Shown here: positions 29,906 to 34,449 of the stretch, one piece after another
Position numbering within the stretch: the stretch's first letter is position 1
Layout: the number at the start of each line of letters is the position of its first letter
Assembly (NCBI GenBank): GCA_023250035.1
Contig: JAHFBK010000009.1
Span: forward strand, 1-34,449
Origin: Candidatus Dadabacteria bacterium
Lineage (GTDB): Bacteria > Desulfobacterota_D > UBA1144 > Nemesobacterales > CSP1-2
Reading direction: 5' to 3'
Length of the DNA: 34,449 nucleotides
The notes under the pieces: generated by a model
Databases searched by the model: none
The model's input: the letters and a program-made list of their open reading frames with translations, nothing else
What the model was told of the DNA's origin: nothing
Made by a program: the position numbers and the translations under genes

Positions 29906-30141
29906 CAGCGACGCTCGATAAAGAGTTTATAGAATGTACCATCTTTCCTGACATCTACTATGTTGTGTCCCTCTTCTTTTACGCTTCTTGGGACATTTCT
30001 TAGAGGTTCACCGTCTCTTAAAGTTACCTCTAATATCTGCCCAGACAGCATGGATTCTAGTTTTAGCTTTGTTTTTACAAATGTCATCGGACAGATTTCT
30101 TTTGTTATATCTATTTTCTCGTCAACCCTTATCTCTTCCAT
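29905..30141 (-). CDS. TusA/SirA-like sulfurtransferase
   Basis: IDITKEICPMTFVKTKLKLESMLSGQILEVTLRDGEPLRNVPRSVKEEGH; CPM(T) active-site motif. Confidence 0.88.
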   Translation of the reverse strand: MEEIRVDEKIDITKEICPMTFVKTKLKLESMLSGQILEVTLRDGEPLRNVPRSVKEEGHNIVDVRKDGTFYKLFIERR

Positions 30142-30211
30142 TTAACTTATCAACGATTAAACTTGTATTATAAGGTTACCATAGGAGGCTAGCAGGCACA
30201 AACTAGCAAGC

Positions 30212-30463
30212 CTACTTCAAACCATATGTTTGACTCGTACTCCAACAGTAGGCACACATTTCCTCCTTCATAATGATTCTCCGCTGCCCGCAGCTTTTAC
30301 AAGTCCCCCATTTAGACTCGTCTTCTTTAGCTTCAATGTCAATCACAGGCAATTCGGACTTTGATTTAAGGTTAACAGTATCTTTACGCCTTCTGATAAA
30401 TAGCTTGACTGTTACCCAAATTATTGCAAAGATAAGCAGTATTAGTAAAAGGGTCCGAAGCAT
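30212..30463 (-). CDS. small membrane protein with N-terminal TM and C-terminal zinc ribbon-like CxxC pair
   Basis: MLRTLLLILLIFAIIWVTVKLFIRRR ... CKSCGQRRIIMKEEMCAYC. Confidence 0.6.
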   Translation of the reverse strand: MLRTLLLILLIFAIIWVTVKLFIRRRKDTVNLKSKSELPVIDIEAKEDESKWGTCKSCGQRRIIMKEEMCAYCWSTSQTYGLK

Positions 30464-30489
30464 TTTTTACCTCAAGACATTAATTTTAA

Positions 30490-30924
30490 CTAAGCTATAG
30501 GTTCTTTTAAATATCTTCTAAGCATTTCAATCAGTTTTCTATTTCCAAGCCTCTCAGCGGATTGTGCATGCTTCCATGCTAAGTCATATTGCTCGCGTAC
30601 TGCATAGATTTCACCAAGATTCTTATGAGCTTCAGATAAATTTGGGTCAATCTTAAGAGCTTTAGTGTATGAATTAATAGCATCTTCTACTTTTCCTTGA
30701 AAGTAATAAAGCACTCCAAGATTGAAGTAACCCCTTGCATTATTCGGGTTTTCTTCTAGAAACCTCTTTTGGGTTTCAATTTCAGCATCCACATCATAAT
30801 TCAGGGCAAATTCTGACAGCCCTCGAATAAAGCTGTTATCATCTTTTCTCCTAATGAATCTAGTAATCATTTCTATAAACTTCAGTTTTTCCTTAAATAT
30901 GTTCTTAATTTGAACGAGAATCAT
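30490..30924 (-). CDS. tetratricopeptide repeat protein
   Basis: NARGYFNLGVLYYFQGKVEDAINSYTKALKIDPNLSEAHKNLGEIYAVREQYDLAWKHA. Confidence 0.85.
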   Translation of the reverse strand: MILVQIKNIFKEKLKFIEMITRFIRRKDDNSFIRGLSEFALNYDVDAEIETQKRFLEENPNNARGYFNLGVLYYFQGKVEDAINSYTKALKIDPNLSEAHKNLGEIYAVREQYDLAWKHAQSAERLGNRKLIEMLRRYLKEPIA

Positions 30925-30940
30925 GTCGTAACCGGGATAG

Positions 30941-30960
30941 GCGGGGTTTTCTAACCCCGC
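30941..30960. repeat. short perfect hairpin gcggggtt-ttct-aaccccgc upstream of the TPR gene
   Basis: 8-bp perfect inverted repeat with a 4-nt loop. Confidence 0.85.
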
Positions 30961-31086
30961 TCGCCGATGTTCATAATGAATCTATTTAGCATTTGTATAA
31001 TTTTTAACTTTTCTATAATTTTATTCTTGATTTTGATGAATAAAATGATGTATCTGCATCTCAACCTTACCTTGGAAGTTGAAAAT

Positions 31087-31138
31087 GTAGCGGAATCCTT
31101 CAGGATTCCATTTATGGGGGACTGAAGTCCTCCGCTAC
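31087..31138. repeat. three-way-junction palindromic repeat
   Basis: Outer stem gtagcgga (31087-31094)/tccgctac (31131-31138); inner hairpins ggaatcc-ttca-ggattcc (31092-31109) and ggact-ga-agtcc (31119-31130); the outer stem shares a few bases with the first hairpin. Confidence 0.8.
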
Positions 31139-31162
31139 TTAATCAGAACTTAAAACTAATTT

Positions 31163-31816
31163 TCAAAAGGAATTGGGTTTCTTTAAATTTAATTCAAGCA
31201 TCTCTTCGTAATCAAATAAAATCGCCTCAGCAATAGTAGTGGCCCTCTTATCTGGATTTAGAGTTTCGTTCACTTCGGTTTTTAGTTCCATCCAGTAGTT
31301 GTAAATCTTCATTTGGTTTTTAATTAACGGCTCAGCATCAATCTCCTTTACTTCATGGAAGTTTAACTCACAGGTTTGAAGCTGTTCTGGCTTTTTCGGG
31401 TCATATATAGGCATCCCGAATTTGCGGCAGACTATAGGTCTAGATTCATAAATACCACAGGCACCCTTTTCATCAAGAGCAGGGCAGGGGAGTCTTAAGC
31501 CGATTGTAGAGATTTCTACACTTTCGTGATCTAAGTTCATCTCCTCGGCTCTTTCGTTTACCATTTCTTCTTTTTTCTTTAGGTAGAGTCTTGCTTTGTC
31601 CTGCATCTTTTTAAGGATTTCGGGATCTAGTTTCTTTACTGCTTTTGATACGACGGCTGCGTCTATGTGCGTGATCCTAAACATCTGAGTGCAACACAGA
31701 AAACAACCTTTTCTACACTGCATCTGCCCGGGGTATAGTTCAAAATTGCGATCAAATTCCTTTTCTGTTAAGTTGGCAATGAATCTAAAGCGATCAAATT
31801 TTTTTTTGGTTTCCAA
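31163..31816 (-). CDS. YkgJ family cysteine cluster protein (putative Zn/Fe-chelating)
   Basis: CRKGCFLCCTQMF ... LPCPALDEKGACGIYESRPIVCRKFGMPIYD; TTG start. Confidence 0.85.
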   Translation of the reverse strand: METKKKFDRFRFIANLTEKEFDRNFELYPGQMQCRKGCFLCCTQMFRITHIDAAVVSKAVKKLDPEILKKMQDKARLYLKKKEEMVNERAEEMNLDHESVEISTIGLRLPCPALDEKGACGIYESRPIVCRKFGMPIYDPKKPEQLQTCELNFHEVKEIDAEPLIKNQMKIYNYWMELKTEVNETLNPDKRATTIAEAILFDYEEMLELNLKKPNSF

Positions 31817-32017
31817 AAGCTTAACTCCCTATTGATTATACGGAATCCTTTCCGTATAATCGCCCTAAACGAGATGTTACACGGAAATCTTTGCACCACT
31901 TATCAGTGTTAAAAGAATATATTAAAGAACTTCTCTAAATCAACAGGCGTGGTCACCAAGCAAGTAAAGATATCAAACTCTCTCTGCATAAGAGAGCTTA
32001 AGAAATATAAACTCTTT

Positions 32018-32485
32018 CTATTTCAGCATGTCCACAAGCTTAATTTGATGAACCTGCTCGGAAGGGAGGACAGTCGTTCCATCGAGGAGGCCGTTTAAAG
32101 CCTCAAGCAGGTTATCAATGTCTATTCCATAGTCCTTTGCAGCGGCTCCGAGTATATGATCTTCTTTAATATCACAGCTTGAACACCCCCCAAGATGAAA
32201 CCCAGCCATAACTGTCTGTGCAAGAGCATGAAGTTTCAATGCTTCGCCGATTGTCATATCCTTATTAAAATATGGAGCACCAGATTGTCTTCTCATTTCG
32301 GTTTGTAAACTAGCAATTATGTCTGTCTTTAGTTGGTCGAGGGAATAGCCTACATGCCTTCTTAAAGCATCTGCTTCATCACGAGTGCGCTGAACGTCGT
32401 CCTTAAGCTTGAATACGCGAATTAGACTGTACACAGCAAGAAGAAAGGAGATAATTGAAATTACATAGAGAATTAGATTTTCCAT
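32018..32485 (-). CDS. hypothetical membrane-anchored protein with CSSC motif (possible DUF1858-like C-terminal domain)
   Basis: N-terminal TM NLILYVISIISFLLAVYSLI; C-terminal TIGEALKLHALAQTVMAGFHLGGCSSCDIKEDHILGAAAKDYGIDIDNLLEALNGL. Confidence 0.6.
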   Translation of the reverse strand: MENLILYVISIISFLLAVYSLIRVFKLKDDVQRTRDEADALRRHVGYSLDQLKTDIIASLQTEMRRQSGAPYFNKDMTIGEALKLHALAQTVMAGFHLGGCSSCDIKEDHILGAAAKDYGIDIDNLLEALNGLLDGTTVLPSEQVHQIKLVDMLK

Positions 32486-32563
32486 ATTAAGCTTTTTCCT
32501 CTTTTAGATTTCTGATATTTAGCTACCGACGAACACAAATTTACACGAATAAAATAATTTGTT

Positions 32564-32621
32564 GTAGGGGCGAACCTTTGTGTTCGCCCGCTATTAGGCA
32601 GACACGCAGGTCTGCCCCTAC
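32564..32621. repeat. three-way-junction palindromic repeat (gtaggggcg type)
   Basis: Outer stem gtagggg (32564-32570)/cccctac (32615-32621); inner gggcgaac-ctttgt-gttcgccc and ggcagac-acgcag-gtctgcc. Confidence 0.85.
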
Positions 32622-32713
32622 GGTTATCCTTTCAATAAATTAAAGACCTTTAGGATTCCATAAATAATCGTTTTTTCATTCGTCATCATTTGTGTCAATT
32701 CTTGGATAAATAG

Positions 32714-32995
32714 TTATTTAGGTATAAATTCGTCTAAAGCTTTAGAGATCTCACTTGGCGAAATATCTTCACCCTTATTTAGTCTCTCAATAAACCTATC
32801 TATTATCTCCTTAGCTTTATCCTTTTTGAAATTCTTGATAAATCCATCGTGGTAATGAACACCGGAAAATGCTTTGTTTATCTCGGCCTCTTTATTATGT
32901 TCATCAAGTTCGGTGAAATAGACAACTCTATACTTATCTGTATAAGTTGTATCACGATAAATCATAAACATTATCTTGTCCGACTCAACCGGCAA
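32714..32995 (-). CDS. hypothetical protein, 93 aa
   Basis: Intact ORF; no family recognised. Confidence 0.5.
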   Translation of the reverse strand: MPVESDKIMFMIYRDTTYTDKYRVVYFTELDEHNKEAEINKAFSGVHYHDGFIKNFKKDKAKEIIDRFIERLNKGEDISPSEISKALDEFIPK

Positions 32996-33075
32996 CTAAG
33001 ATACACCTCCTTCTAACTAATACCAATTCTATCAGATAACAAACTATTCGAAAAGGGGATTATCATCACAGAGGA

Positions 33076-33095
33076 GGGCGATTCATGAATTGCCC
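33076..33095. repeat. short palindrome gggcgattcatgaattgccc
   Basis: 20-bp palindrome with one mismatched pair, followed by cctacg as in the gtaggggc repeat ends. Confidence 0.7.
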
Positions 33096-33106
33096 CTACG
33101 TTGGTT

Positions 33107-34449
33107 TCATTCTTTGTTCTTAAAGGCAACCCTTTGCTCTTCGACAAAACCACCGCCACTGTGTGAACTGCCACCGGAGAGTTCTTCTCTCAGCTTCGCC
33201 TCGATTTCCTTGAGTCTTTCTTGAAGCTTTAGTTTCTTCTGGTTGTTTTTAACCATATCTTCTCTGTACCTGCTGAGGAAATAGTCAATTGTCTGAACCC
33301 TGATTTTTATTGAGCCGGTGGGCTTGTTCTCATCAATGTCTTTAAAGCAGAAATATGGAGTGCCGGCGTCTTCAACGATCTCCTCAACCACTGTGTAGAT
33401 CGGGGCGTCGTGACCGCATTTGAAGTTTGAAAGCTCTAATGCCACAAGGTTTGGATGCCTTGCAATATACTTTGCCGCCCAGACCTTGCGGCTTGTGTTT
33501 TCGCTGTATGAGTTTTTCCATACATCGGATATGTCCATTGGGTGTGAGATTATTCCCTTTCTTACGTCTTCTCCGAAAAGTCTCTCAAGTATATCGTCAT
33601 CAATCGGGAGTGCATCCTCAGCAAAAACCGGATAACCAAGCTTCTGGAACTCTTCCATGATTTCATGGTTGATTCCCGGGTCGTTGTGATAGGGACGTCC
33701 GAGAAGGACAATGCCGAGCTTATCTTCGGCTTCGAGTTTGTTCAGCACCTCGCGTCCGGCTCCGCGTTGAATGTCATTATTGAATTTATCAAGGGCTTTA
33801 TATCCCTGCTCAACAGCGCGCCTGTTTTCCTCTTCAGAAAGCCCTAGAATGTCTTTAAACTGATTGTACATCTGCCTTTCCAAAAGCGCCGGATCATCAA
33901 TGTTAACGAATGTGTCAAGGAAGGTTATGCCGTTTTGGGCAAATATATCGCCTTCTTTAATAAAGGCGGCTTTAACGGCTGCCGGCGTAGCCGATACAGT
34001 CGGACATGACCTTGCGCTCTGAGTATTCACGAGGTCGGACGTTAGCGCGTCAATCATTGGGAAGAAGATTATGTTAAGCGGTTTCTTCTTATGATGATGG
34101 CAGATGAGATTATGAACGTGAGGTATTCCTACTTTACTTGGGAAGCAGGGGTCAATTGCGCCGCGTTTTGCGCCCTCTTTATAAAGCTCCTCTGTGGTGA
34201 AGTCCGAGTAAACAAGGTTCTCAGATGGAATTCCCAGGCTCTCGAAGTATGCGCTGAATACCGGGTTCTGAGAGTACATATTAAGCACCCTTGGGATTCC
34301 AATTCTAATGCTCTTTCTATTTTTCATAAGCTCTGCGCGCTTTTTCTGAGCCTTTGTGAATGTATACTTTGGAAGCGGGTCGGAAACGTTCTCAGGATTA
34401 AATGACCTCCAAACGGATTTTGCCGCAACCTCGACCAGGTTTGGGTTTG
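33107..34449 (-). CDS. C-terminal portion of a BadF/HgdB-type CoA-dehydratase-activase-related protein (DUF2229-containing), truncated at the window edge
   Basis: IRIGIPRVLNMYSQNPVFSAYFESLGI, DPCFPSKVGIPHVHNL, LSNFKCGHDAPIY. Frame stays open upstream of Met 34327: NPNLVEVAAKSVWRSFNPENVSDPLPKYTFTKAQKKRAEL. Confidence 0.85.
   Translation of the reverse strand, partial: NPNLVEVAAKSVWRSFNPENVSDPLPKYTFTKAQKKRAELMKNRKSIRIGIPRVLNMYSQNPVFSAYFESLGIPSENLVYSDFTTEELYKEGAKRGAIDPCFPSKVGIPHVHNLICHHHKKKPLNIIFFPMIDALTSDLVNTQSARSCPTVSATPAAVKAAFIKEGDIFAQNGITFLDTFVNIDDPALLERQMYNQFKDILGLSEEENRRAVEQGYKALDKFNNDIQRGAGREVLNKLEAEDKLGIVLLGRPYHNDPGINHEIMEEFQKLGYPVFAEDALPIDDDILERLFGEDVRKGIISHPMDISDVWKNSYSENTSRKVWAAKYIARHPNLVALELSNFKCGHDAPIYTVVEEIVEDAGTPYFCFKDIDENKPTGSIKIRVQTIDYFLSRYREDMVKNNQKKLKLQERLKEIEAKLREELSGGSSHSGGGFVEEQRVAFKNKE

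Overview
The window looks like a bacterial chromosome segment, mostly housekeeping genes with two small decaying accessory patches and many dispersed palindromic repeats. Plus strand, in order: THEP1-type NTPase, ogt, pgpA, cinA, recA, pilT, tsaB, a DUF465-like protein, ilvB-ilvN-ilvC, psd, pssA, a fused M16 peptidase, an accessory patch, tRNA-Lys, tRNA-Leu, tig, clpP, clpX, lon, tRNA-Val, tRNA-Asp, and a small toxin-antitoxin patch. Minus strand: a HicB-like protein, TPR proteins, a sulfur-transfer cluster (MoeB/ThiF, JAMM protease, CysM-like cysteine synthase, TusA-like), a YkgJ-type Cys-cluster protein, hypotheticals, and the C-terminal part of a BadF/HgdB-type CoA-dehydratase-activase-related protein cut by the window edge. 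The points I find most worth a second look: (1) a translationally coupled MNT-HEPN-Res operon caught in decay, with the MNT catalytic motif SDxD changed to SHxD, two in-frame stops in HEPN, and Res reduced to its two ends; (2) a recurring pattern in which antitoxin-side genes survive and toxin-side genes are dead or missing; (3) a MoeB-JAMM-CysM-TusA cluster with no visible ThiS/CysO-type carrier gene; (4) several intergenic MITE-like repeat families with terminal inverted repeats or three-way-junction folds. I saw no CRISPR array, no intact transposase and no clearly novel intact system. All homology calls are by motif recognition from the translations; no database search was run.
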